Notes under the pieces: model-generated | What the model saw: the letters and a program-made list of their open reading frames with translations, nothing else | Database searches by the model: none | What the model was told of the DNA's origin: nothing | Part shown: positions 5,411-14,539 of the stretch, piece after piece | How positions within the stretch are numbered: position 1 is the first letter of the stretch | Layout of the letters: each line of letters begins with the position of its first letter | Assembly: GCA_964633465.1 (NCBI GenBank) | Contig: CAZWGB010000029.1 | Span: 1-17,147, forward strand | Source of the DNA: DTSX01 sp964633465 | GTDB taxonomy: Bacteria; Pseudomonadota; Gammaproteobacteria; Steroidobacterales; UBA11654 | DNA length: 17,147 bases | Direction of reading: 5' to 3' | Program-made: the position numbers and the translations under genes

Positions 5411-6529
5411 ATGAATTTAGACATAAAAAATTTTTTAAACAACACGTTTAATAGATCAAAAGCAACGTTAATAGTCATTGGACTAACGGCGTTAATTATT
5501 TTTTATTTGAATGCAACTAAAACAGACACAGAAATTGTTGATGTATCTGAAAAAACTTGGCCCATAAACGCTGTACAAGCAGAATATAAAAATACCACAC
5601 CAAACTTAAAACTATTTGGAGAAATAACTTCTGCTAGAAGAAGTGATCTTCGTGTCTCTGTTGGCGGACAAGTGATAGAAGTTGGGGAAAACTTTAAAGA
5701 GGGCGGAGTTGTAAGAATGGGTGAGCTTCTTCTGGCGATTGATGACTTCGAATATCAAAACGCAGTTACTGAGGGTGAAGCAAAATTTGACATTCTTAAA
5801 CGCGATGCTGACAGAGCTGAAGCATTGTATCTGAGGGGATCTGTTTCTGAACAGTTCAAAGACAATGCTTTGTTAGAGACAACTCAACAAGAAATAATTT
5901 TAGCTGAAGCTAAAAAAGATCTAAGGGATACACAATTATTTGCACCTTATGATGGAGTTATTAATGACGTTGTAGCCAGTCTTGGTAAACAAGTCAGCAC
6001 TTTTAATGACAAAGTGGGTGAAATTATTGATATAAAAAACCTAGAAGTCCTTTTTTCATTATCCAAAGCACAATATGGACGATTGTTGGAAGATAACCAG
6101 GAGGTCGTCGGCAGAGCCGTATCTGTAAATTGGACTGCAGGTAATAAGACCTTCAATTTTGATGCAAACATTGCACGTATCGGTGCTGAAATCAAATCAA
6201 ACACAGGTGGTGTGGATGTCTATGCAAGTCTGTTAGCAGATAGCATCAATATTTCTCTGATCAGACCGGGTGCATTTGTTGCAATCAGAGTACCTGATAA
6301 AACTTACAATCAAGTTATTTCACTGCCAGACACAGCTATTTATGAAGACAGTTATATATTTGTCATTAAGAATGAACGATTAGAAAAAAGGTCTGTCTCT
6401 ATTTTAGGATATGACAATATCAATACGCTTATAGTTGCAAAAAAACCTAGTGTTATTGAGAACGGGGATATGATAGCTGTGACACAACTCCGAGAGGCCG
6501 GTGAAGGAGTTAAAGTTGAAATTTTATAA
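5411..6529 (+). CDS. RND efflux periplasmic adaptor (membrane fusion protein)
   Basis: This 372-residue adaptor links an inner-membrane RND pump to an outer-membrane channel. A membrane anchor (about 18-34) is followed by a periplasmic body. A first lipoyl half-motif includes GGQVIEVGENFKEGG and GELLLAIDD. A short helical hairpin follows (about 115-160), with second lipoyl half LFAPYDGVINDVVASLGKQV, then beta-barrel and membrane-proximal domains. There is no lipobox, so it is anchored by the helix and not by lipid, unlike AcrA. Its stop overlaps the start of the transporter by one base (TAATG), implying coupled translation. No clear Shine-Dalgarno is seen before the ATG. The substrate cannot be deduced. 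Confidence 0.92.
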   Translation: MNLDIKNFLNNTFNRSKATLIVIGLTALIIFYLNATKTDTEIVDVSEKTWPINAVQAEYKNTTPNLKLFGEITSARRSDLRVSVGGQVIEVGENFKEGGVVRMGELLLAIDDFEYQNAVTEGEAKFDILKRDADRAEALYLRGSVSEQFKDNALLETTQQEIILAEAKKDLRDTQLFAPYDGVINDVVASLGKQVSTFNDKVGEIIDIKNLEVLFSLSKAQYGRLLEDNQEVVGRAVSVNWTAGNKTFNFDANIARIGAEIKSNTGGVDVYASLLADSINISLIRPGAFVAIRVPDKTYNQVISLPDTAIYEDSYIFVIKNERLEKRSVSILGYDNINTLIVAKKPSVIENGDMIAVTQLREAGEGVKVEIL

Positions 6530-9500
6530 TGACCGATAAGAATTACAATCAAATAAACCCGGAGAAAGGCCATAGTGCTGATGGATTAAGATCTGGGGTT
6601 ATAACTTTTTTCTCTCGGCACAAGGTCGCAGGTAATTTGTTGATGATGCTTTTGATTCTTTTTGGCGTCTATGGGTTGACTCAAATGAATCGACAATTAA
6701 TGCCTGATTTCGGTTTGGAATTGATAACCATTGATGTGGAATGGTCTGGTGCAAGCGCCGAGGATGTGGAGGCCAATATCATTGACGCGATAGAACCAGA
6801 GGTTCGATTTATAGATAAAGTCGAAAAAGTCATAGCTACTTCATACGAAGGTAGAACTAGGATGCAGTTGTTTTTTGAAGCTGACACATCGATGTCAACA
6901 GCTTTGGCAGATGTACAGTCAGCAGTATCCAGAATAACTACATTTCCCCAAGATATTGAGAAACCTATTGTTAGCCAAGTGATTCAACGTGATGAAGTTT
7001 GTAGGATTGATATATCCGGTCCATTTTCAGACAAGACACTGAAATACTTCGCTAGGCAAATGCGAGATGATTTAATCAATATGGGTTTGGCAAATGTTAG
7101 ATTTGAAGGCGCTCGCGATCAAGAGATCTGGATTGAAATACCATCGGATAATTTAAGAGAGTTGGATTTAACGCTCAGTGATATTTCAAATCGGATAGCT
7201 GCTACAAGTATTGATCTTCCATCAGGTAGTATCAATTCTGGAGATATTTCAAAACAAATTAGAAGTGAACAGTTAGCAAGAACTCCAAGGGCGCTCAGAC
7301 AGATTGAAGTGGTTTCAAAAGGATCTGGTGAAAAGCTGTATTTGAAAGATATTGCCAGAGTCTTTGAAACCTTTCAGGAAGACTCTCCTTACCGTATTAA
7401 TGAAAAAGGCTCTTCCATTGGTTTATTGGTTTCTCGTACCCGTGGTGCAGATTCTTTGATTTCTCAAGAATTGGTCCAGGAATACATGGAAAACATCAGC
7501 ACCAAATATCCGCAATCGCTAGAAATTGTTGTTTACGATGTTTTTTCTGATTCAGTAAGGCAAAGACTAACAATGTTAGTCGAGAATGGCCAAATGGGTT
7601 TATTGCTCGTTTTGGGCGTCCTATTTCTCTTTTTGAATGGAAGGGTGGCTTTGTGGGTTGCTATTGGCATACCTGTTGCCTTTCTTGGAGGTTTGGGTGC
7701 GATGTCTATTCTAGGCATGTCATTGGATATGATTACCATGTTTGCACTTATTTTGGGAATTGGCATTGTGGTCGATGATGCCATAGTGGTTTCTGAGCAT
7801 ACCACCACACTCCATCGCAGGGGTATGCATTATCAAGATGCTGCTACCCAAGCAGCTAATCGCATGTTTCCACCAGTTTTGGCTGCATCTCTCACAACCA
7901 TGGCTGCTTTTTTGCCTGTGTTAATGGTTAAAAATGAGGTGGGTGAAATTATTTCAGGCATCCCTATAACACTGACATTGATTATTTTAGCCAGTCTTGT
8001 TGAGTGTTTCCTTATATTGCCAACGCATTTAAGGAAATCACTCAAAAAAATCAGCCAGACGGAACAAACAAAGCCAAGAAAATTTGACACTTGGTTCAAT
8101 CATTTCAGAGATCAATATTTTTGTAGGTTCAGCGAGCAAACATTTCTCCATAAAGGATTTACAGTTATTGCAACTTTTTGCATGTTCTTTATCGCCATTA
8201 CTTTATTGTCTTCTGGTAGAGTCAAGTTTGAATTTTTTGCCCTGCCTGAGAGTGATACCATTCATGCCAATTTCACATTTACTCCTGGCACATCAGCATA
8301 TATGACAGAGCAAATGGCCAAAGAGTTGGGAAGGTCTGCCAGGGCAGCTGAAGATGTCTTAACCAATGGTAAAGGTGGTCTTGTAAGTTTCGGAATTGGC
8401 AGCATTGGATCTACCGATACCGGTCGTGGCAATCTTATTACCAATACCACTGGGAACCATATAGGCTCCTACAGTGTAGAACTGGTAGATGGTGATCTGA
8501 GAGATGTCAGAAATCCAATGTTTATTAAAACATGGGAAGAGCAAACTCAATTGTTGCCTGGTCTAGAGAAACTCCTTATTTTTGAAACACAGGCTGGTGG
8601 TCCTCCAGGCAGAGATTTGGATATCCGTATTGTCGGTAAGGATATGCAATCTATGAAAAGAGCGGCTGTTGAGCTTCAAAAACAACTGAGAGGAGTCCCC
8701 GGTCTGATAGCAGTAGAAGATGATCTTCCTTTTGGCAAAGAAGATATTCTCTTAGAATTAAAACCTGAAGGTGAAGCGATGGGCTTTTCTACAGAGGAGG
8801 TTGCCAGACAGGTTCGTAATTCTTTCTCTGGATCTGTTGCAAAAAGATTTGCTGAGGATGCCGAAGAAATTATTGTCCGAGTGAAATTACCTGGCGCTGA
8901 AACCAAACAACAAACTATAAGGGATTTCTATTTAACATCACCAGACAAAACGGATGTTTTGTTGTCAGAAGTGGTGACTCTGACGAAACGTTTAGGGTTT
9001 ACTAGAATAAATAGGGAAGATGGCTTAAGACAGGTTTCGGTTACAGGTGATGTTGATCCGGCGGTAACAACCACCAATGTTGTTTTAGCCACAGTTCGTC
9101 AAGAAATATCCCCTGCTATAGAGAAGCAATTTGATGTCCAAGTGGATTTTAAAGGCAAAGCGGAGGAGCAATCTGAGGCTTTAGGCGACTTGAGTATCGC
9201 ATTAATAGTATCGATTACATGCATTTACATTATTCTCGCTTGGTTGTTTGCCAGCTATACAATGCCTTTGGTAATTATGGCTGTAGTACCTTTTGGTTTG
9301 ATTGGAGCTATTGTTGGTCACTACTTACTGGATTTCAATTTGAATATGTTCAGTCTCATGGCGCTTCTTGGGTTGAGTGGTGTTTTAGTAAATGACTCCA
9401 TTATTCTGGTAACAACCATTAAGCGATTTGTTGCAGATGGATTGGATCTTGCAAAAGCAGTTGTTGAAGGGGTTCGAGAGCGATTAAGACCAGTTATATT

Positions 9501-9723
9501 AACAACCACAACAACCGTTGTCGGACTAACACCAATACTCTTTGAGAAAAGCTTGCAAGCTCAGTTGGTGCAACCATTGGCCATCACTTTTATTTTTGGA
9601 ATGTTGCTCGCACCTTATTTGGTATTGATTTTTGTACCTTCAGTGCTGGGCGTTGGAGATAGCCTTAAAAACAAGTTCAGTCTTTTAATGTTGCAAACTG
9701 GATTCAGAAAAACAACAATTTAG
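6529..9723 (+). CDS. RND multidrug-type efflux transporter (AcrB/HAE1 superfamily)
   Basis: The 1064-residue product has the internally duplicated architecture of hydrophobe/amphiphile RND pumps. There is a first membrane helix near 32-52, a large periplasmic loop, a membrane block starting near 350 (MGLLLVLGVLFLFLNGR), a second periplasmic loop after about 550, and a second block from about 895. The proton-relay aspartates are present in the fourth helix as D416-D417 (GIVVDDAIVVSEH). The position of the AcrB helix-10 lysine (K940) is N955 in VLVNDSIILV, a replacement also known in another branch of the family, so proton coupling may use a different partner. It overlaps the adaptor gene by one base. 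No TolC-like gene follows, so the pump would share a channel encoded elsewhere. Drugs, fatty acids or bile-salt-like lipids are all possible substrates. Confidence 0.93.
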   Translation: MTDKNYNQINPEKGHSADGLRSGVITFFSRHKVAGNLLMMLLILFGVYGLTQMNRQLMPDFGLELITIDVEWSGASAEDVEANIIDAIEPEVRFIDKVEKVIATSYEGRTRMQLFFEADTSMSTALADVQSAVSRITTFPQDIEKPIVSQVIQRDEVCRIDISGPFSDKTLKYFARQMRDDLINMGLANVRFEGARDQEIWIEIPSDNLRELDLTLSDISNRIAATSIDLPSGSINSGDISKQIRSEQLARTPRALRQIEVVSKGSGEKLYLKDIARVFETFQEDSPYRINEKGSSIGLLVSRTRGADSLISQELVQEYMENISTKYPQSLEIVVYDVFSDSVRQRLTMLVENGQMGLLLVLGVLFLFLNGRVALWVAIGIPVAFLGGLGAMSILGMSLDMITMFALILGIGIVVDDAIVVSEHTTTLHRRGMHYQDAATQAANRMFPPVLAASLTTMAAFLPVLMVKNEVGEIISGIPITLTLIILASLVECFLILPTHLRKSLKKISQTEQTKPRKFDTWFNHFRDQYFCRFSEQTFLHKGFTVIATFCMFFIAITLLSSGRVKFEFFALPESDTIHANFTFTPGTSAYMTEQMAKELGRSARAAEDVLTNGKGGLVSFGIGSIGSTDTGRGNLITNTTGNHIGSYSVELVDGDLRDVRNPMFIKTWEEQTQLLPGLEKLLIFETQAGGPPGRDLDIRIVGKDMQSMKRAAVELQKQLRGVPGLIAVEDDLPFGKEDILLELKPEGEAMGFSTEEVARQVRNSFSGSVAKRFAEDAEEIIVRVKLPGAETKQQTIRDFYLTSPDKTDVLLSEVVTLTKRLGFTRINREDGLRQVSVTGDVDPAVTTTNVVLATVRQEISPAIEKQFDVQVDFKGKAEEQSEALGDLSIALIVSITCIYIILAWLFASYTMPLVIMAVVPFGLIGAIVGHYLLDFNLNMFSLMALLGLSGVLVNDSIILVTTIKRFVADGLDLAKAVVEGVRERLRPVILTTTTTVVGLTPILFEKSLQAQLVQPLAITFIFGMLLAPYLVLIFVPSVLGVGDSLKNKFSLLMLQTGFRKTTI

Positions 9724-9730
9724 TTAGCCA

Positions 9731-9754
9731 TATTTTACTGCTCACAGTAAAATA
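9731..9754. promoter_or_regulatory. perfect 10-bp inverted repeat before the putrescine operon
   Basis: TATTTTACTG (9731-9740) and CAGTAAAATA (9745-9754) are exact reverse complements around CTCA. The element lies between the RND stop and the puuD start (9767), in a gap of only 43 bases. As RNA it would form a hairpin, but it has few G-C pairs and is followed by AAAGTC, not a T-tract. An operator is therefore more likely than a terminator. It does not resemble the E. coli PuuR site as I remember it. Confidence 0.45.
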
Positions 9755-9766
9755 AAAGTCAATTTT

Positions 9767-10525
9767 ATGAGTTCCAAAATTACACCATTGGTCGGTATTG
9801 TCTCTTGTAGACGCAACCAGGATGGGCATTATTTCCATATGGTTGGTGAGAAATACATCAAAGCCATAAATGATCATACCGACTGCGCCGGCATCTTGAT
9901 CCCTGCGATCAACGACGAATTACTGAATGGTGGTATTCTCGATAAATTAGACGGTTTTTTATTAACTGGGAGTCTTTCCAACGTTCATCCGGATCGCTAC
10001 AACGCAGAATTAATTGATGAACAATTAATGGTTGATGAATTCCGTGATAGGTTTGTATTTTCAATGATTGATGCAATTCTTGAAAGAGAAATACCTCTGT
10101 TTGCAATTTGTCGCGGTTTCCAAGAGATGAATGTTGCTTTTGGTGGCACGCTTTATCAAGATCTTGACCGAGACTCTAGTTACAAAGATCATGACTTTAA
10201 ACGTGATGACCCACTGGAAATTCAGTATGGTGTCAGTCATAAGGTAAGCTTTGTGAACAATGGTTTATTGCATCAGATTACCGGGGTTGAGTCAGCAGAA
10301 GTCAATTCTCTTCATGCTCAAGGTGTTCAAGAATTGGGAAATGGCCTGACAATTGATGCTGTTAGTGATGACGGTTTGGTTGAGGCCTTTACAGTTGACC
10401 AAGCGCAAGGGTTTAATTTATCGGTGCAGTGGCACCCTGAGTGGAAACCAGAGATTAGCTCAACGTCAATCTCTTTGTTTAATTATTTTGGCAATGCCTG
10501 CAAAGTTTTTGCCGAAAAACCATGA
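9767..10525 (+). CDS. puuD: gamma-glutamyl-GABA hydrolase (PuuD/SpuA, class I glutamine amidotransferase fold)
   Basis: PuuD hydrolyses 4-(gamma-glutamylamino)butanoate to GABA and glutamate, the last step of the gamma-glutamyl putrescine route. The 252-residue length fits the family (E. coli 254). The catalytic triad is visible as C115 in FAICRGFQEMNV with H223 and E225 in VQWHPEW. The oxyanion-side loop LLTGSLSNVHP matches the PuuD pattern GSPSNV with a Ser in place of the first Pro. The gene is first in the operon, behind the inverted repeat at 9731-9754. Its stop overlaps the start of puuA by four bases (ATGA), so the two are translationally coupled. In Pseudomonas aeruginosa the equivalent order is spuA-spuB. 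No obvious ribosome binding site precedes the ATG. Confidence 0.93.
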   Translation: MSSKITPLVGIVSCRRNQDGHYFHMVGEKYIKAINDHTDCAGILIPAINDELLNGGILDKLDGFLLTGSLSNVHPDRYNAELIDEQLMVDEFRDRFVFSMIDAILEREIPLFAICRGFQEMNVAFGGTLYQDLDRDSSYKDHDFKRDDPLEIQYGVSHKVSFVNNGLLHQITGVESAEVNSLHAQGVQELGNGLTIDAVSDDGLVEAFTVDQAQGFNLSVQWHPEWKPEISSTSISLFNYFGNACKVFAEKP

Positions 10526-11859
10526 AGCAAACTGATATTTCCGAGTGGTTTAAAGAGCATGATATCGAAGAAATTGAAGTTATAGTTCCTGACATGGCTG
10601 GCGTTGCTCGCGGCAAAATGTTGCCAGCAGAGAAATTCATAGAGCAATCAACAATGCGTTTACCCGAATCGGTTTTTACCCAAACAGTAACCGGTGAGTT
10701 TTTGAATGAGCCTGTGATAAACCCAGCCGATAGAGATATCCTCGTTAGGCCTGATATGGATACTCTAAGGCGACTGCCTTGGGCCAAGGATCCAGCAGCC
10801 ACAGTAATCAACGATTGTTATTATGAAGACGGATCGGCAGTGGATATCTCTCCAAGACAAGTACTAAAGAATGTTCTCAATGCCTATGAAGCTTCGAATA
10901 TGGTCCCAATCGTCGCACCGGAGCTGGAGTTTTATTTGGTAAAGAGAAATACCGATCCTAACCTTCCTTTGGAGCCACCCATTGGTCGTTCAGGGCGGCA
11001 AGAGACGGTTCGTCAACCGTTTAGCATTGATGCATTGGATGAGTTCGAACCAATTATCGAAGACATTCACAATTATTCTGAAGCCATGGACATCAAAATT
11101 GACACTTTGGAGCACGAAATGGGTACGGCTCAATTGGAAATTAATTTTGAACACGGTGACCCTCTGCATATCTGTGATCAAGTATTTATGTTTAAGAGAA
11201 TAGTGAGAGAAGCAGCAATGCAACACAATGTTTATGCAACATTTATGTCCAAGCCCATGCAGCACGAGCCTGGCAATGCAATGCATTGGCACATTTCAGT
11301 TTTGCAAGAAGAGTCAAAGAATAATGTTTTTTCAGCTGCTGATGGCGAAGAAACCGAACTGTTTAAATTTTTTATCGGTGGTTTGCAAACATATATACCT
11401 GAATCAATACTTTTCAATGCACCTTATGTTAACTCCTACCGACGTTTTACCCGTTGGCAAAATGCACCCATTAATTTGCAGTGGGGTTATGACAATAGAA
11501 CAACAGGGCTTAGGGTGCCTTCGTCTGCACCTGAGAATCGTAGAATTGAAAATAGAATTGCAGGCGCAGATGTCAATCCCTATTTATCGATATCTGCTTC
11601 TTTGGCATGTGGCTATTTAGGTATGCAAGAGAAAATTCAACCGACTGCATCAGAGGATTCCAATGCTTATAATTTACCTTTTAAACTACCTAAAAACCTA
11701 GTAAGTGGCATTGAATTACTGGAAAAAAGTGAAGCAATGGAAATGATGATGGGCGAAAGATTTTTACAAATTTACTTAGCCATTAAAAAATTCGAGTACC
11801 ATAAATACTTTGAAGTTATCAGTCCTTGGGAACGTGAATATTTATTATTGAGTGTTTAG
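10522..11859 (+). CDS. puuA: gamma-glutamylputrescine synthetase (PuuA/SpuB, glutamine synthetase family)
   Basis: PuuA joins glutamate to putrescine with ATP, protecting the amine for later oxidation. The 445-residue length is near the E. coli form (472). It has the N-terminal beta-grasp motif VARGKMLP. Metal and substrate residues are E134 and E136 in PELEFYL, E206 in GTAQLEINFEHGD, and H255/H257 in MHWHIS. It also has NSYRRF, the NRTTGLRVPSS segment and the RIENRIAGADVNPYL segment. The C-terminal NLPFKLP region lacks the adenylylation Tyr motif of true glutamine synthetase, and the operon context also argues against ammonia assimilation. The start overlaps puuD by four bases, and the spuC start follows 2 bases after the stop. 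A role on another amine (ethanolamine or spermidine, as in other GlnA-like enzymes) cannot be excluded, but the neighbours favour putrescine. Confidence 0.92.
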   Translation: MKQTDISEWFKEHDIEEIEVIVPDMAGVARGKMLPAEKFIEQSTMRLPESVFTQTVTGEFLNEPVINPADRDILVRPDMDTLRRLPWAKDPAATVINDCYYEDGSAVDISPRQVLKNVLNAYEASNMVPIVAPELEFYLVKRNTDPNLPLEPPIGRSGRQETVRQPFSIDALDEFEPIIEDIHNYSEAMDIKIDTLEHEMGTAQLEINFEHGDPLHICDQVFMFKRIVREAAMQHNVYATFMSKPMQHEPGNAMHWHISVLQEESKNNVFSAADGEETELFKFFIGGLQTYIPESILFNAPYVNSYRRFTRWQNAPINLQWGYDNRTTGLRVPSSAPENRRIENRIAGADVNPYLSISASLACGYLGMQEKIQPTASEDSNAYNLPFKLPKNLVSGIELLEKSEAMEMMMGERFLQIYLAIKKFEYHKYFEVISPWEREYLLLSV

Positions 11860-11861
11860 AT

Positions 11862-13229
11862 ATGACTAAGAAACAGCAGCATTGGCAAGACTTGGATAGT
11901 AGTCATTATTTACATCCGTTTACAGATCACGGTCAGTTATCTAAGAAGGGTAGCCGAGTGTTCACCAAAGGCAAGGGTATTTACATATGGGACACTGAGG
12001 GACACCAAATTCTGGACTCCATGTCAGGTTTGTGGTGTGTAAATCTTGGTTATGGTCGTGCTGAATTAATTGAAGCTGCTCATCAACAAATGCAGGAATT
12101 ACCCTATTACAATAGCTTTTTCCAATGTGCGCATCCTCCTGCAATAGAGCTGGGCGAAATTTTGAGCAATATTTCTCCTAATGGGTTTAGCCGTGTTTTT
12201 TACACTGGTTCTGGATCTGAAGCTAACGATACAGTGATTAGGATGGTTAGAAGATTCTGGCAACTTCAAGACAAGCCAGAAAAACAAATTATTATTGCTC
12301 GGAAGAATGCCTACCATGGCAGCACTATTGCTGCTGCAAGCCTTGGCGGTATGGAGGCAATGCACGCTCAAGGAGCAGGAATGCCGATTCCCAATATTGC
12401 TCACATTGCACAACCGTATTGGTTTCAGGAAGGCCGAGATCAGGACCCGAACACATTTGGGCTAGCCATTGCTGAGGAATTAGAAAAGGCCATTCATCAC
12501 CATGGCATAGATAAAATTGCAGCCTTCATCGCTGAACCTATCCAAGGTGCTGGAGGGGTGATTATTCCACCGGAAACGTACTGGCCTGCAATCCAAAGAA
12601 TCTGCGATGAGAACGAAATTCTTTTGGTTGCTGATGAAGTCATTACAGGTTTTGGCCGTTTGGGTGAATGGTTTGGCAGTACCACGTATGAAATTAAACC
12701 GGATCTAATCCCCTTTGCCAAAGGGGTAACTTCAGGATACCTTCCGTTGGGGGGAGTATTGGTCAATGATAAGGTTGCAGATATCCTCATTGAAAAAGGC
12801 GGAGAATTTGTCCATGGATTTACCTACTCGGGACATCCTGTTTCTTGTGCAGTTGCAATCGCTAATATAAAAGCATTGGCTGAAGATAACGTGATTGAAA
12901 CGGTTAAAGATCATACAGCACCTTATTTGGCAAAACGATGGCAAAGCTTGAGTGATCATCCACTGGTTGGTGAAGCAAGAATAAAAGGATTGGTAGCTGC
13001 ATTAGAGCTGTGCAAAGACAAAAAAACAGGTAAAAGATTTCCTGATGAACACAATGTGGGCTCACTTTGTCGAGATTTGGCAATAGAAAATGGCCTGGTA
13101 ATGCGAGCAGTTGGTGACACCATGATTATAGCTCCTCCTTTAATTATTACCCACGAACAGATTGATGAACTGATTGCTAAAGCGATTTCAACACTCGATG
13201 CTACCGCGGCTGCTGTAAAGACAATCTAA
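11862..13229 (+). CDS. spuC: putrescine-pyruvate class III aminotransferase (SpuC-like)
   Basis: SpuC transfers an amino group from putrescine (or a related diamine) to pyruvate, giving 4-aminobutyraldehyde and alanine. At 455 residues it has the usual length. It is a PLP fold-type I enzyme. The phosphate loop is GSGSEAND (G116-S119), D258 lies in VADEVITGFGR and pairs with the PLP ring nitrogen, and K287 in FAKGVTSGYLPLGG is the Schiff-base lysine. The N-terminal pattern HPFTDHGQL followed by DSMSGLWCVNLGYGR is typical of the omega-amino acid:pyruvate/SpuC branch. It follows puuA by 2 bases, and the oxidase gene comes 23 bases later. Its presence next to puuA matches the spuA-spuB-spuC order of Pseudomonas. 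A related beta-alanine or cadaverine specificity remains possible. Confidence 0.9.
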   Translation: MTKKQQHWQDLDSSHYLHPFTDHGQLSKKGSRVFTKGKGIYIWDTEGHQILDSMSGLWCVNLGYGRAELIEAAHQQMQELPYYNSFFQCAHPPAIELGEILSNISPNGFSRVFYTGSGSEANDTVIRMVRRFWQLQDKPEKQIIIARKNAYHGSTIAAASLGGMEAMHAQGAGMPIPNIAHIAQPYWFQEGRDQDPNTFGLAIAEELEKAIHHHGIDKIAAFIAEPIQGAGGVIIPPETYWPAIQRICDENEILLVADEVITGFGRLGEWFGSTTYEIKPDLIPFAKGVTSGYLPLGGVLVNDKVADILIEKGGEFVHGFTYSGHPVSCAVAIANIKALAEDNVIETVKDHTAPYLAKRWQSLSDHPLVGEARIKGLVAALELCKDKKTGKRFPDEHNVGSLCRDLAIENGLVMRAVGDTMIIAPPLIITHEQIDELIAKAISTLDATAAAVKTI

Positions 13230-13252
13230 TCTGTATGTTGAGTGATTAGCAT

Positions 13253-14539
13253 ATGCAGTCAATTTCTGATCACCCAGACTCTTATTATCTTGCTACTGCA
13301 AAAGATTTAATATCCTATCCGCAGCTCACCGAGTCAGTTAAAGCTGATGTTTGTATCATTGGTGGAGGTTTTACTGGATTGCTTTCAGCAGTTAATTTAG
13401 CAGAAAGAGGCTACAAGGTTACTCTCTTGGAGGCGAATAAAATTGCATGGGGAGCATCGGGGCGAAATGGCGGTCATGTAGGTAGTGGTCACAACAAAGA
13501 TGTTCTGCAATTGGAATCTGAGTATGGGAAATCATTCACACAGGAACTTTGGGCAACAGCAGAAGAGGCAAAATCAATTGTTAGGAATAGAATTGATCAG
13601 CATCAGATTGATTGTGATTTGACTCCGGGGAGTATGAAGGTTTCAGACAATCCCGCTGATGCTGATCATTTCAAAAGATATGTCGATAAATTAAACACCG
13701 ATTACAACTACGAACATATTGGTTGTCTGAGTGAAACAGAAGTTTTTGAAATGTTACACAGCCCGCTTTTTAAAGGTGGGGGTACGCTTGATATGGGTGG
13801 AATGCATTTACACCCATTAAATTATGCCTTGGGCCTCGCTAAGGCTGCCAAGGATGCTGGAGTTGATATTTATGAAGATTCACGGGTAATCAACTATTCA
13901 AAGAACCAACCCTCAACAGTCAGTACAGAAAATGGCCAAGTTGTTGCAGACCAAATCGTCTTGGCATGCAATGCTTATTTGGACAAACTTGAACGACGCA
14001 TTGCCGGGAAAATTATGCCAGTCAATAATTTTATGTTGGCTACAGAGCCTCTTGAGCAATCTGAAGCAGATTATATCAATAGAGACAATGTATGCGTCCA
14101 TGACAACAAATTTCATATTCATTATTTTCGAATGTCTGCTGACAATCGCTTGTTGTTCGGAGGAGGAGAGAATTACACAAGAAAGTTTCCAAATCCTTTA
14201 AAAGATTATGTTCGGGAAACCATGCTTGAGGTGTATCCAGAATTGGCACAGAAGAGAATAGACTATGCGTGGGGTGGGTCAATTGCGGTAACAGTGAATC
14301 GTATGTCCCACTTAGGGAGATTAGAACCGAATGTATTTTTTGCACATGGCTTCTCAGGACATGGTATTGCGCTGGCATCTTTGGCAGGGTCAGTGATGGC
14401 GGAGGCAATCAGTGGGACACTAGACCGGTTGGATATTTTTAGCAAGATAAAGATACCAACTTTCCCAGGCGGAACTTTATTGCGTTGGCCTGGGTTTTAC
14501 CTAGGGATGCTCTATTATTCAATTCGTGACAGGCTGTGA
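13253..14539 (+). CDS. puuB: FAD-dependent gamma-glutamylputrescine oxidase (PuuB-type)
   Basis: PuuB oxidises gamma-glutamylputrescine to gamma-glutamyl-aminobutyraldehyde, releasing ammonia and hydrogen peroxide. The 428-residue length equals the family (E. coli 426). It is a DAO-fold flavoprotein with the dinucleotide motif GGGFTG (G37-G42) in CIIGGGFTGLLSAVNLAERG. The AWGASGRNGGHVGSG segment that grips FAD follows, and HGFSGHGIALASLAG lies near the end. The gene sits between spuC and the binding-protein gene, a position with no counterpart in the Pseudomonas spu cluster as I know it. Its TGA overlaps the GTG start of the next gene by four bases (GTGA). The product would be handled by an aldehyde dehydrogenase, which is not found in the window. 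Confidence 0.9.
   Translation: MQSISDHPDSYYLATAKDLISYPQLTESVKADVCIIGGGFTGLLSAVNLAERGYKVTLLEANKIAWGASGRNGGHVGSGHNKDVLQLESEYGKSFTQELWATAEEAKSIVRNRIDQHQIDCDLTPGSMKVSDNPADADHFKRYVDKLNTDYNYEHIGCLSETEVFEMLHSPLFKGGGTLDMGGMHLHPLNYALGLAKAAKDAGVDIYEDSRVINYSKNQPSTVSTENGQVVADQIVLACNAYLDKLERRIAGKIMPVNNFMLATEPLEQSEADYINRDNVCVHDNKFHIHYFRMSADNRLLFGGGENYTRKFPNPLKDYVRETMLEVYPELAQKRIDYAWGGSIAVTVNRMSHLGRLEPNVFFAHGFSGHGIALASLAGSVMAEAISGTLDRLDIFSKIKIPTFPGGTLLRWPGFYLGMLYYSIRDRL

Noticed and set aside
9731..9754. Inverted repeat as a rho-independent terminator of the RND operon
   Set aside because: Few G-C pairs in the stem and no T-tract on either strand next to it; kept as a possible operator.
10522..11859. True glutamine synthetase GlnA
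   Set aside because: The C-terminal adenylylation motif is absent and the gene is locked between PuuD and SpuC, so a gamma-glutamylpolyamine synthetase fits better.
5404..13255. Shared TTAGCATATG sequence at the starts of the RND adaptor (5404-5413) and the FAD oxidase (13246-13255)
   Set aside because: Ten matching bases in AT-rich starts can occur by chance. The genes are otherwise unrelated, and one is inside an operon.
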